Source: Pseudomonadota bacterium | GTDB taxonomy: Bacteria > Pseudomonadota > Alphaproteobacteria > Rhodospirillales > Casp-alpha2 | DNA: 11,686 nucleotides | Reading direction: 5' to 3' | NCBI GenBank assembly: GCA_022563215.1 | Contig: JADFNT010000027.1 | Location: forward strand, 1 to 11,686 | Shown here: positions 1 through 6,439 of the stretch, in pieces | Layout of the letters: each line of letters starts with the position of its first letter | How positions within the stretch are numbered: position 1 is the stretch's first letter | Translations under genes and position numbers: made by a program | Notes under the pieces: model-generated | What the model saw: only the letters and a program-made list of their open reading frames with translations | What the model was told of the DNA's origin: nothing | Database searches by the model: none

Positions 1-166
1 GTGCCCCCTCACCTGAAATTCTTTGAGCTTCGAGCGTACGGGGACTGAGGCCAAGGAGGAAAGCGGCCTCAACCGTGAATAAAAGAGCGTCCGGATGTTG
101 GGGAATTGGGCGATTAGCAGGTTCTTCTGCTGGGTTTGAGTTCTGGATTTTTGACCAAGACTTCAT
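1..166 (-). CDS. Helix-turn-helix (HTH_17 / excisionase-AlpA-like) DNA-binding protein, C-terminus beyond window
   Basis: Reading the minus strand from an ATG at 166-164 gives 55 codons without a stop up to the left edge. Residues 28-55 read LLFTVEAAFLLGLSPRTLEA followed by QRISGEGA, the pattern of the HTH_17 domain (EAAxxLGLSxRTLExxRxxGxGP) found in excisionases, AlpA-type regulators and other small DNA-binding proteins of prophages and integrative elements. Such proteins bind DNA to direct excision or to switch on element genes. The first 27 residues are a polar leader with no recognised motif. A weak GGAA lies upstream as ribosome site. It follows the unrecognised 251-1108 gene on the same strand, with 84 bases between, so the two may share a transcript. 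The call rests on the motif alone; the missing C-terminus prevents distinguishing an excisionase from another small regulator. Confidence 0.6.
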   Translation of the reverse strand, partial: MKSWSKIQNSNPAEEPANRPIPQHPDALLFTVEAAFLLGLSPRTLEAQRISGEGA

Positions 167-239
167 GATGGTTCCAGTACGCTTGTGTGCCTGGTGCACC
201 ATCATTTGACAGCATGATACTAGGTTGTCACGAACCAGT

Positions 240-264
240 ATTCCGAAAATTCAATTTTCGGAAT
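240..264. repeat. 25-nt perfect palindrome overlapping a stop codon
   Basis: Arms of 12 bases (ATTCCGAAAATT and its complement) flank a single central base. The stop codon of the minus-strand gene at 251-1108 lies inside it, and its last codons are encoded by one arm. The start of the next minus-strand gene is about 75 bases further on. It could be an intercistronic RNA hairpin that stabilises or attenuates the transcript, or a regulator-binding site. There is no U-tract after the stem on either strand, so a simple intrinsic terminator is unlikely. A second, overlapping pairing (GAAAATTC at 246-253 with GAATTTTC at 268-275) is also possible. Confidence 0.6.
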
Positions 265-1108
265 TTCGAATTTTCAACTCCCTTTCGATCTTTGGTCCGA
301 CATGTTTGACAAAGGTTGAATAGGAGTACCCGGGTTGGTCCTCTTTGATTTTAAGGTGTTGAAGAACCTTTCCCCAGACCCCCTTTTTGTTTGCGAGATC
401 GCTATCTGTGAGTTCACCGAGACGATTCAGCTCATCAAAGGCATTTATCATTTCCAGTTTTTTCGATTTTCGCCCTCTCTTTGCCTTATTTTGGAGGCCG
501 TTGGGCTGGTTGGATTCGACTTTGTTAGTGGCTGCGTCCAGTGCGTCCATTTCCGCTACTGCTATTAAACGCCATTCTCGTGATAGGTCTTGGAGTATCA
601 GGCAACGCAACCCTGAAAACTCAATTCCATGCTGTTCGTTTGTAGCCTTACGAGATCCCCGGTCCAACTTCAGGAAATCCCAAAAGTGCGGCGGTACGAG
701 TTCTTCGTCTGAAAAAGGGGATTTACGGCCGAACGCTATCCAGCGCCCTTCAGAGCCGCCGTGCAAAAAATTTTCTTCCATCCTTTCCATTAAGAGGTCT
801 CTCGCAGCATCCCATTCATCTCGCCTTTGTTTATAAAGAAGAACATCTTCCGCAGTTTGCTCTGTCATAGCGAGGACTTGGTCAGCAAAGGCCTTTCCAT
901 CCTCAATTTGCTGCAATTCCTCTCGAACGGAGGTTCCGTCTGCTAAGCTCACTTTATCGAGAAAGCGCTCAAAGAGGTCGTTAGGCGCGAGCCAATTGAA
1001 ATGATGTTGGTCTTGGAGCCGTTTCATAGGAACTTTCCACTGCGGCAACCTGATGAGATTGGCTTCTTTATCGAGATTCGAGATAGTAGTCGGTCTACCT
1101 ATGATCAA
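251..1108 (-). CDS. Hypothetical protein, 285 aa, no recognised family
   Basis: I do not recognise this protein. It is a soluble, charged protein with no signal peptide or membrane segment. Residues about 207-217 form a basic patch (KAKRGRKSKK) resembling an AT-hook or a nuclear-type basic linker, followed by a C-terminal segment with the look of a small helical domain. Basic content suggests nucleic-acid contact, but that is inference. The given start is TTG, just after an in-frame TAG upstream; an ATG at 1027-1025 (residue 28) with GGAAAG before it is an alternative that would give 258 aa. Base composition is lower in GC than the genes beyond 3800, and its downstream neighbour is an excisionase-like HTH protein, so it fits an accessory or island gene. 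A short inverted repeat just upstream (1129-1144) could be its operator. Confidence 0.6.
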   Translation of the reverse strand: MIIGRPTTISNLDKEANLIRLPQWKVPMKRLQDQHHFNWLAPNDLFERFLDKVSLADGTSVREELQQIEDGKAFADQVLAMTEQTAEDVLLYKQRRDEWDAARDLLMERMEENFLHGGSEGRWIAFGRKSPFSDEELVPPHFWDFLKLDRGSRKATNEQHGIEFSGLRCLILQDLSREWRLIAVAEMDALDAATNKVESNQPNGLQNKAKRGRKSKKLEMINAFDELNRLGELTDSDLANKKGVWGKVLQHLKIKEDQPGYSYSTFVKHVGPKIERELKIRNSEN

Positions 1109-1128
1109 AGCTGACCGCTTTAGTTGAA

Positions 1129-1144
1129 ACTATCAAAGGATAGT
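1129..1144. promoter_or_regulatory. Short inverted repeat ACTATC-N4-GATAGT upstream of the 285-aa gene
   Basis: ACTATC (1129-1134) and GATAGT (1139-1144) form a 6-bp inverted repeat with a 4-base centre, 21 bases upstream of the TTG start of the minus-strand gene. A further GATAGT occurs at 1082-1087 inside that gene's first codons. The arrangement is suggestive of an operator, but six-base arms can occur by chance. The rest of the gap to arfA (1145-1305) shows nothing recognisable. Confidence 0.25.
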
Positions 1145-1305
1145 GGGGCAACACAGTGGACAGCACTTTGCGGGAATCGTACGCACCCATCATATCAACT
1201 TCAGTCTATAGATGACGAGCGCAAGAAAATCCGCTTCGCGTTGATTAATTAGCTCTTAGTCGTGATAAGGGGGCGTTATCAGAAGTCAGAACGGAGGTTT
1301 CCCCA

Positions 1306-1530
1306 TCAGAGTTTCGAGGTAACTCGAAACACCCTCATATGGTCCAAGCCTCCATAATCAAGCGCATCCACCCTTGCCAGTAGCTTGCAAAGAAAACGCC
1401 GCCCCGAGGAATGCTTGGGACGGCGTTTATATGAGCCCTTGCCCTTTTTGGCTTTGATCATTCTTCGTCGATATAAACGAGACGCCAAAACTCGGGCGAA
1501 GGGGTTGCGTAGTTTGATCTTTCGTCTCAT
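1306..1530 (-). CDS. arfA: Alternative ribosome-rescue factor A (ArfA)
   Basis: ArfA rescues ribosomes stalled on mRNAs without a stop codon by entering the empty mRNA channel and recruiting release factor RF2; it backs up tmRNA. The 74-residue product (E. coli ArfA is 72) carries the family signature: RNPFARVLASRLYRRRMIKA at 8-27 followed at once by KKGKGSYKRRPKH at 28-40, matching E. coli KKGKGSYMRKGKH. It is strongly basic throughout. The ATG at 1530 is chosen because GAGGAG lies 6-7 bases before it; an upstream in-frame ATG at 1596 has no good ribosome site and adds 22 residues unlike the family. A strong hairpin sits inside the coding region directly after the conserved core, as in enterobacterial arfA, where cleavage or termination there makes a nonstop mRNA whose product tmRNA destroys. 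The residues after the hairpin (46-74) are not family-conserved, as expected. The gene appears monocistronic. Confidence 0.9.
   Translation of the reverse strand: MRRKIKLRNPFARVLASRLYRRRMIKAKKGKGSYKRRPKHSSGRRFLCKLLARVDALDYGGLDHMRVFRVTSKL
1394..1428 (-). promoter_or_regulatory. Intragenic arfA hairpin (RNase III site or terminator making a nonstop mRNA)
   Basis: On the minus strand AAACGCCG-T-CCC pairs with GGG-G-CGGCGTTT across an 11-base loop: eight perfect pairs, one G-U and three G-C pairs, followed by TCTTT, so the stem runs into TTTTCTTT. It encodes arfA residues 35-46, immediately downstream of the KKGKGSY core. In E. coli and some other bacteria such a hairpin in arfA is cut by RNase III or terminates transcription, so that the protein is normally tmRNA-tagged and degraded and accumulates only when tmRNA fails. 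The same logic is inferred here from position and strength of the stem. Confidence 0.8.
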
Positions 1531-1937
1531 GACATTCTCCTCAGCCCGTTTCGTGAATGCGGACCCATAAACCCACTGACGGTAGAGCGCAATCATATTC
1601 TCCGGTTCTCACCTTTTTCAATGAAGTAGGAGTCCTAAGCGTCAGGGATCGTTTGTCAAAAGTAAAATTTACTTGTTTTTAGTTAAATACCTTTATAACT
1701 TTAATTAAGTTAATTTAATGCCTTAAAACCCAGGAAAGAAATTGGGAATTGCCACAGAACTATTTGCACTCAATCGGAGGGCTTATTGGTGTGAGGGCCA
1801 TCACTGCCACAGGTCGGAAAGAGCGGTTAAAAGGGGCAAGCAAACAAAACTTAACCTGCACCGGCAAAAAGATTATTATTCGTCCAAGCTAGGGGGCATG
1901 GATGCCCAAATAACGGCAATCAGGAGTAGGCGTTTCA
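1531..1937. other. Intergenic region with AT-rich tract between arfA and the DHH gene
   Basis: No convincing gene is seen. Bases about 1660-1725 are strikingly AT-rich and open with a 15-nt palindrome, AAGTAAA-A-TTTACTT (1660-1674). On the minus strand a perfect TTGACA (1659-1654) could be the -35 of an arfA promoter, but the matching -10 (TAGGAC, 16-base spacer) is poor. A 5-bp hairpin GGGCA-TGGA-TGCCC lies at 1894-1907, shortly before the DHH gene. A 69-codon plus-strand reading frame from a TTG at 1742 has no family resemblance and is not accepted. Confidence 0.4.
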
Positions 1938-2873
1938 ATGTCAACAGATGAAAAATTCCGCTTAGTCACCCGAAGTGATTTCGACGGCCTGGTCTGCGCC
2001 GTCCTGCTCGAAGATATGGACTTGATCGACGATGTCCTGTTCGTCCACCCGAAGGACATGCAGGCCGGCACGGTGCCGATTTCGAACATAGACATCACCA
2101 CCAACCTGCCCTACGTGCCGGGCTGCCATCTGGCCTTCGACCACCACGAAAGCGAAGTCGTCCGGCTTGGGCAGAAGTTCGACAACCACATCATCGACCC
2201 CGATGCGCCGTCGGCGGCACGGGTGGTTTATGACTATTACGGCGGCAAGGAAGCCTTCCCCAACGTCGATGACGAATTGATCGAAGCGGTCGACAAGGCC
2301 GATTCCGCTCAGTTCACGATGGAAGAAGTTCTCAAGCCTACGGGCTGGGCGCTGTTGAACTTCCTCATGGACGCCCGCACCGGCCTTGGCCGGTTCCGGG
2401 GCTTCCGCATGCCTAATTACGAGTTGATGATGGAGCTGATCGAGCGCTGCCACGATCATAACATCGACCAGATCCTCGAACTGCCCGACGTCAAGGAACG
2501 GGTAGAACTCTATTTCGAGCAGCAGGAAAAATTCATCGAACAGATCAAGCGTTGCGCCACCATCCATCAAAACCTGGTTGTTCTGGACCTGCGCGATGAG
2601 GAAACCATCCATGCCGGCAATAGGTTCATAATTTACACGCTCTTCCCCGACTGCAATATCTCCATGCACGTGATGATGGGGCGCGAACAGTTGAATACCG
2701 TTTTTGCCGTCGGCAAATCCATCTTCGACAAAAACTCGAAAACCGATATCGGCCAGTTGATGCTTGAATACGATGGCGGCGGACACCACGCGGCGGGGAC
2801 CTGTCAGATAGATTCGTCCGAGGCCGAAAAGGTGCAGCGCGAGCTGATCGCCAGGATCACCGCCGACGGCTGA
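1938..2873 (+). CDS. DHH/DHHA1-family phosphoesterase (NrnA / exopolyphosphatase-like)
   Basis: Cytosolic metal-dependent phosphoesterase. The 311-residue protein has the DHH motifs in order: SDFDG at 13-17 (metal-binding aspartates 14 and 16), DHH at 68-70, VDKAD at 118-122, and a C-terminal DHHA1 domain ending in GGGHHAAGTC (280-289). Relatives include oligoribonuclease/pAp phosphatase NrnA, NrnB and exopolyphosphatase-like proteins of similar length, which cleave short RNAs, pAp, cyclic dinucleotide breakdown products or polyphosphate. The sequence does not decide between these substrates. The ATG at 1938 is preceded by AGGAG at a slightly long distance of about 11 bases. It stands alone on the plus strand and converges on the CPBP gene with only 29 bases between the stops. 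Its GC content is nearer to the right-hand genes than to its left-hand neighbours. Confidence 0.88.
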   Translation: MSTDEKFRLVTRSDFDGLVCAVLLEDMDLIDDVLFVHPKDMQAGTVPISNIDITTNLPYVPGCHLAFDHHESEVVRLGQKFDNHIIDPDAPSAARVVYDYYGGKEAFPNVDDELIEAVDKADSAQFTMEEVLKPTGWALLNFLMDARTGLGRFRGFRMPNYELMMELIERCHDHNIDQILELPDVKERVELYFEQQEKFIEQIKRCATIHQNLVVLDLRDEETIHAGNRFIIYTLFPDCNISMHVMMGREQLNTVFAVGKSIFDKNSKTDIGQLMLEYDGGGHHAAGTCQIDSSEAEKVQRELIARITADG

Positions 2874-2902
2874 ACGTTTGCGGTTGTTTCCGACCCTTAG
2901 CC

Positions 2903-3550
2903 TTAAATGAAATCGGCGAAGTTGATGGCGTAGTGCGCGGCGATGCCCGGCAGCACCGAGCCCGTGCGCAGGTAAAGCGCCATCAGCGCCACCCCGGCGA
3001 TGCCGGCGACGACCATCGACGTCAATCCGTGCGACCAGTGGATCAAGGCGAATACGACCGCTGAAACGACGATCAAGGCGACAGTTCCCGGAAGATAGCG
3101 CGCCGCCACAACGGCGAAGACGCCGCGAAAGACAAATTCCTCGCTCACCGCCGTCAACGCCAGCCCGAAGGTGATGTCCGTCCAGTAAAGAAGCCCCGGG
3201 TTCAACGGCGGATAGCGGAACAGCACCAGGCTTTCGATTTCGATCGGCACCAAGACGCGGAAGAAATAATTGGCGAAGATCACCGCCCCGGTACAGAGCA
3301 CGGCAAGGATGACGGCGTTTTTTAGGGGGGCTTTAAGCTTGATCGTACTTGCGGCGGCATGGCGAAGCGGAAGGACCGCGAACAAAATGATCAACGCCAG
3401 CAGCTTCGATCCGTAATCGGCGGCTAGCCACTGGGGCGCGGTCTCGATATTCAGAAAGATAAAATCGTTGAGGAAAAAGGGCGCCGTCAAAAGCGCCAAT
3501 AATCCTACGTCGCGTTTTAGGTTTGGTTCGGTTTTGATAGGGCTTGCCAA
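2903..3550 (-). CDS. CPBP-family intramembrane metalloprotease (Abi/CAAX protease)
   Basis: Membrane-embedded glutamate-type protease or protease-like protein. The 215 residues hold several hydrophobic segments (about 16-34, 49-62, 78-97, 127-135, 154-171, 178-193). The CPBP motifs are all present: SEEFVFR at 136-142 (EExxxR), HWSH at 171-174, and HYAIN at 206-210 (HxxxN). Eukaryotic relatives process CAAX-prenylated proteins; bacterial members have been tied to bacteriocin immunity, sortase-linked functions or unknown processing, so the substrate cannot be named. The start is a TTG at 3550, forced by an in-frame TGA two codons upstream; no good Shine-Dalgarno is visible, so a slightly later start is possible. 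It ends tail to tail with the DHH gene. Confidence 0.87.
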   Translation of the reverse strand: MASPIKTEPNLKRDVGLLALLTAPFFLNDFIFLNIETAPQWLAADYGSKLLALIILFAVLPLRHAAASTIKLKAPLKNAVILAVLCTGAVIFANYFFRVLVPIEIESLVLFRYPPLNPGLLYWTDITFGLALTAVSEEFVFRGVFAVVAARYLPGTVALIVVSAVVFALIHWSHGLTSMVVAGIAGVALMALYLRTGSVLPGIAAHYAINFADFI

Positions 3551-3631
3551 AAGTCAATATCCACGAAACTCAACCGGACAATATCAGGATAATTCTTTCT
3601 AGTCAGCGTTACTCCCCTGAAATGAGCTCCG

Positions 3632-3658
3632 CCATTGCTAGCAATTTGCTAGCAATGG
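3632..3658. repeat. 27-nt perfect palindrome with a third half-copy nearby
   Basis: Arms of 13 bases, CCATTGCTAGCAA and its exact complement, flank one central T. The first ten bases, CCATTGCTAG, recur in direct orientation at 3695-3704, and CGTTACT precedes both at 3607 and 3684. The stretch 3551-3759 has no gene and is AT-richer than what follows. The palindrome has no adjacent U-tract, so it is more likely a protein-binding or recombination site than a terminator. The third copy sits in GGGCC-N7-GGCCT followed by ATTTTTG, a weak terminator-like shape. Confidence 0.7.
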
Positions 3659-3759
3659 GAGGGGAACGGATCGTTATTTTTGCCCGTTACTGGGCCATTG
3701 CTAGGCCTATTTTTGTCCAAATTTTCTATTTATTTTCAATTAGTTAACGCATCCAATGC

Positions 3760-3809
3760 CTGGTTTCCTAATCCTGAGGTCGTGGGTTCGAATCCCGCCG
3801 GGCGCGCCA
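3760..3809 (+). pseudogene. 3' half of a tRNA-Arg(CCU)-like gene, 5' half missing (possible attachment-site scar)
   Basis: From 3763 the sequence reads like the anticodon loop (TTCCTAA), variable region, T-arm (GTGGG-TTCGAAT-CCCGC) and 3' acceptor strand CGGGCGC with discriminator G and CCA ending at 3809. This matches the end of alphaproteobacterial tRNA-Arg(CCU). The 5' acceptor partner GCGCCCG and a D-arm are absent upstream, and the anticodon stem CTGGT/TCCTG pairs only in part. It is therefore not a working tRNA. Integrases often recombine within the 3' half of tRNA genes, leaving such a duplicate at the far end of the inserted element; the element would lie to the left. The shift to higher GC immediately to the right and the excisionase-like gene at the left edge agree with this, but no integrase is visible here. 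Confidence 0.6.
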
Positions 3810-3823
3810 TTTGCTCTCGGGCT

Positions 3824-4303
3824 TTACCCCTTATCCTCTTCCAGCGACCAAATCCGGGCGTGCGCCCCCGCATCGGTTTTCGGGATGACGCGAATCCTTT
3901 CGGCCACGCCGTCTTCGGTGAATTCCCGTTCGATGGCGAGCAAAGTGCCGGCGGGATGATCGCACAGGCCGGCCGCGTATTCGGCTTCGTCGCGGGCCGC
4001 TTCGACGGCGGCCAGCATGTCCGGTGCGCCGTATCGTTGGTGAAGTTGGGCGGCCAGGTTTCGCACCACGGCTTCGAACTGTTCATCCGGGATCACCGAC
4101 ACCTGGACGAAGGTCGACCGGCCGAAGCTTTCGGTGCCGAGCCAGCCGTTCCTGAACGCCAACTGTTCCTTGCCGGTCATCGCCGCCGGATCAGCGTCGG
4201 CAAAGGCAAAGGTTCCCGTCACCGCCCATTCCTCGGGTTCGGCAGCCAGGGGAAAGGCGTTGGCGTCAGAAACGTCGAGCCGGATGGTGCGCGGGAATTT
4301 CAT
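3824..4303 (-). CDS. Conserved hypothetical protein (possibly DUF6505), coupled to the PLP enzyme
   Basis: A soluble 159-residue protein without signal peptide or membrane helix. It begins MKFPRTIRLDVSDANAF and contains AAEPEEWAVTG (20-30), FRNGWLGTESFG (50-61) and LCDHPAGTLLAIER (113-126). From memory these resemble small uncharacterised alphaproteobacterial proteins labelled DUF6505; that label is tentative. Its ATG overlaps the TGA of the upstream PLP-enzyme gene as ATGA, with GGGGAC just before as ribosome site, so the two are very probably translationally coupled. A role with the PLP enzyme is inferred from this coupling only. The gene ends about 15 bases from the tRNA remnant. Confidence 0.72.
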   Translation of the reverse strand: MKFPRTIRLDVSDANAFPLAAEPEEWAVTGTFAFADADPAAMTGKEQLAFRNGWLGTESFGRSTFVQVSVIPDEQFEAVVRNLAAQLHQRYGAPDMLAAVEAARDEAEYAAGLCDHPAGTLLAIEREFTEDGVAERIRVIPKTDAGAHARIWSLEEDKG

Positions 4304-5313
4304 AAGTCCCCAAATATCGAGCTATACCCGAAGACCGCCGGGGTGCCGCCCGTATGCAGGTAAAGGACGGTCTGCCCGGACTTGAAATGGCCCGAGCGCA
4401 CCATCCCGATCAGCCCGGCCATGGATTTGCCGGTATAGACCGGGTCCAGAATCAGCCCTTCTTCGCGGGCCGCCAGGGTCATCGCCTCCAGCATCTCGGG
4501 CGTCGATTGGCCGTAGCCGGGACCTAGGTAGTCGTCGGTAACGTGGATGTCGTCCTTGGAAACGGCGCCCGCACAATCGGCCATCTCGGCCGTAGCGGTG
4601 GCTTGGTGTAAAACCCTTTCGAACTGCTGATCCTTGTTGCGCCTGACGCAAACGCCTGTGACCTTGATATCGCTGTTGCGGCTTTTCAATCCCACCAAAA
4701 CGCCGGCATGGGTAGCGGCGCTGCCGGACGCCAGCACCATGGTGTCGATGGCAAGGCCCCGTTCGGCAGCCTGATCGAGGAATTCCCTGGCCCCGACGAC
4801 GTAGCCCAATGCGCCCAGGGGCGGATGTTCCCCCGACAGGTGGATGACATATGGGTTGCCCCCATCGGCACGGACCTGATCGGCGATATCGTCCAACGCC
4901 TTGTCGGCGGTGGCTTCGTCCTCGCCTTCGGGGAAGTAATGGATGGTCGCGCCCAGCAGCCGGTCCAACAGAACGTTGCCTGATGATTCGTATTCGGGCG
5001 CCATCGTCGGCACTCGGTGTTCCAATTGGATATGACAAGCCATACCAAGCTTGGCCGCGGCGGCCGCCGTCTGGCGCGCGAAGTTGGACTGGATGGCGCC
5101 GGTGATGATGACCGTGTCGGCCTTTCGAGCCACCGCTTCGCCGAAATAGAATTCCAACTGACGCGCCTTGTTGCCGCCCATGGCGAGGCCGGTGCAATCG
5201 TCGCGCTTGACCAGCAAATCCGGCCCGCCCAACAAACGGGTCAGGTTGGGCATGGACTCCAACGGCGTCGGCGTATGGGCCAGGGAAACGCGGGGAAAAT
5301 CGGAAACGGACAC
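4300..5313 (-). CDS. PLP-dependent D-cysteine desulfhydrase / L-cysteate sulfo-lyase family enzyme
   Basis: Cytosolic pyridoxal-phosphate enzyme of the ACC deaminase / D-cysteine desulfhydrase group (fold type II). Members cleave D-cysteine to pyruvate, ammonia and sulfide (DcyD), cysteate to pyruvate, ammonia and sulfite (CuyA), or open the ring of ACC. In the 337 residues, KRDDCTGLAMGGNKARQLE (36-54) carries the PLP lysine K49; AIQSNFARQTAAAAAKLGM holds the substrate-site serine-asparagine pair 76-77; the C-terminal YTGKSMAGLIG and HTGGTPAVFGY are also typical. The CTGLA stretch looks more like CuyA than like E. coli DcyD, but F78 replaces the usual histidine of QSNH, so the substrate is open. 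The GTG at 5313 is chosen because AAGGAAGG lies seven bases upstream and the reading frame before it is unlike the family. It leads an ATGA-coupled pair and is divergent from the HtrA-like gene. Confidence 0.85.
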   Translation of the reverse strand: MSVSDFPRVSLAHTPTPLESMPNLTRLLGGPDLLVKRDDCTGLAMGGNKARQLEFYFGEAVARKADTVIITGAIQSNFARQTAAAAAKLGMACHIQLEHRVPTMAPEYESSGNVLLDRLLGATIHYFPEGEDEATADKALDDIADQVRADGGNPYVIHLSGEHPPLGALGYVVGAREFLDQAAERGLAIDTMVLASGSAATHAGVLVGLKSRNSDIKVTGVCVRRNKDQQFERVLHQATATAEMADCAGAVSKDDIHVTDDYLGPGYGQSTPEMLEAMTLAAREEGLILDPVYTGKSMAGLIGMVRSGHFKSGQTVLYLHTGGTPAVFGYSSIFGDL

Positions 5314-5428
5314 CTTTTGGCCTTCCTTTAATTCGAAGCTCTTGGCCTCATATATATACCGGGAGCGGCTTTGCGTCTTGGTCGAAAAGCGGTTAATCCT
5401 AATCCGCGCACCGGGAGCCTTAGTAGTT
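5314..5428. promoter_or_regulatory. Divergent promoter region between the PLP enzyme and HtrA-like genes
   Basis: These 115 bases separate two divergent starts and so must hold both promoters. TATATATA at 5351-5358 could serve as the -10 of the minus-strand gene; no good -35 is seen. For the plus strand TTGCGT (5371-5376) with TAATCC 17 bases on (5394-5399) is a weak candidate. No clear operator is visible. Confidence 0.35.
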
Positions 5429-6397
5429 ATGCAACGCCCTATCCGGACCATCAACCGAATGACTCCTGCCCTCGCGGCGGCGTTTGTCCTGGCCGTGGCC
5501 GTCGTTACCCCGGGGCCCTCGGTGGCCGGGGAATCGACTGTCCCGTTCATGGAATCGGTGGTCAGCCTGTTACCAGTTTGGCCCGGCGCCGAAAGCCGCC
5601 CCAAGGAACCGGAAGGAACCGCCGTCGCCGTCATGCCCGGCGGTTACCTGGCCACCAACGGCCACATTCTCGGCAACGCCAAAAAGATAAAAATCAGGCT
5701 CAACGACGGGCGGATCAGGACGGCCGAAATCATCGGCCGCGACGCGTTGACCGACATCGCGCTGATCAAGGCACCGATGGATTTTCCGGTCCCCCCCATC
5801 GGCGGGGATCCGGGTCTGGGTGAATCCGTCTGCGCCATCGGTAACCAGTTCGGGATGGGTTTGTCGATCACCTGCGGGGTGGCCTCGGCGCTTCACCGCA
5901 CGGGAACCGGTTTTAACGAAATCGAGGATTTCATCCAGACCGACGCCGTCGTCAACCCCGGCGGTTCCGGGGGCGCGCTGATCGACGGCCAGGGCCGTTT
6001 GGTCGGACTTGTTTCGGCGATCTTCACCAAGGACAGCGATGCCAACATCGGCGTCAACTTCGCCGCTTCCATGAAACTGGTGTTGAGGGTGGTGGAGGAT
6101 TTGAAGGATCACGGCCGGGTCATCCGGGGAAAGCCCGGATTCGGCGTCCGCGAGCTTACGGAACGGGAGCGGGAGGCTACTTCCGGCGCCGCCATCGATC
6201 AGGTCGCCCGGGGGGGCGCGGCCATCGAGGCCGGGCTTGAGGTGGGAGACGTCATTATCGCCATCGGCGGGCGCAAGGTCCGCCGCGCCAGCGACGTGCC
6301 CAGCGCCGTCCACATGGCCCGTCCGGGAGATTCCATTGCCATCGCCTACATTCGTGGCGGCCAGTCCCGCCGGGCATCACTGGTTCTCAGGCCGTAA
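5429..6397 (+). CDS. Exported HtrA/Deg-like trypsin-fold serine protease with one PDZ domain
   Basis: Periplasmic quality-control or regulatory protease. The 322-residue product starts with a signal peptide (arginines at 3, 6, 10; hydrophobic 13-27; likely cut after SVA at 33). The catalytic triad is complete: H79 in GGYLATNGHIL, D109 in LTDIALIK, S180 in NPGGSGGAL. Typical Deg surroundings are GNQFGMG (138-144) and TDAVVNPGGSGG. A single PDZ domain fills about 235-320, where DegP has two, so it is nearer the short DegS/HhoB layout, though with a cleavable-looking signal. C135 and C149 could form a disulfide. The ATG at 5429 has GGGAG about 12 bases upstream; an internal ATG at 5459 would still leave a signal peptide. 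It is 100 bases upstream of the DUF302 gene, with a separate candidate promoter between. Confidence 0.9.
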   Translation: MQRPIRTINRMTPALAAAFVLAVAVVTPGPSVAGESTVPFMESVVSLLPVWPGAESRPKEPEGTAVAVMPGGYLATNGHILGNAKKIKIRLNDGRIRTAEIIGRDALTDIALIKAPMDFPVPPIGGDPGLGESVCAIGNQFGMGLSITCGVASALHRTGTGFNEIEDFIQTDAVVNPGGSGGALIDGQGRLVGLVSAIFTKDSDANIGVNFAASMKLVLRVVEDLKDHGRVIRGKPGFGVRELTEREREATSGAAIDQVARGGAAIEAGLEVGDVIIAIGGRKVRRASDVPSAVHMARPGDSIAIAYIRGGQSRRASLVLRP

Positions 6398-6439
6398 TTC
6401 TGACAAACCCCTCACGAGAGCGTTATTTGTGCCGGTCCG

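Noticed and set aside
1742..1951. 69-codon plus-strand reading with a TTG start before the DHH gene
   Set aside because: No family resemblance, ordinary random composition, and it overlaps the well-supported DHH start. The AGGAAAG upstream is not enough.
3733..3809. A complete tRNA-Arg gene
   Set aside because: The 5' acceptor strand complementary to CGGGCGC and a pairing D-arm are missing, and the anticodon stem is only partly paired.
3736..4086. Minus-strand reading containing MARPAGFEPTTSGLGN
   Set aside because: This peptide is the well-known artefact of translating the antisense of a tRNA 3' end. The rest overlaps the 3824-4303 gene in another frame.
5314..5634. N-terminal extension of the PLP enzyme to 444 residues
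   Set aside because: The extra 107 residues look like translated promoter and antisense of the protease gene, family members are about 330-340 residues, and the GTG at 5313 has a strong ribosome site.
5570..6313. Long minus-strand reading opposite the HtrA-like gene, and a similar one at 6573-7718
   Set aside because: Shadows caused by high GC; the plus-strand proteins carry complete family motifs.
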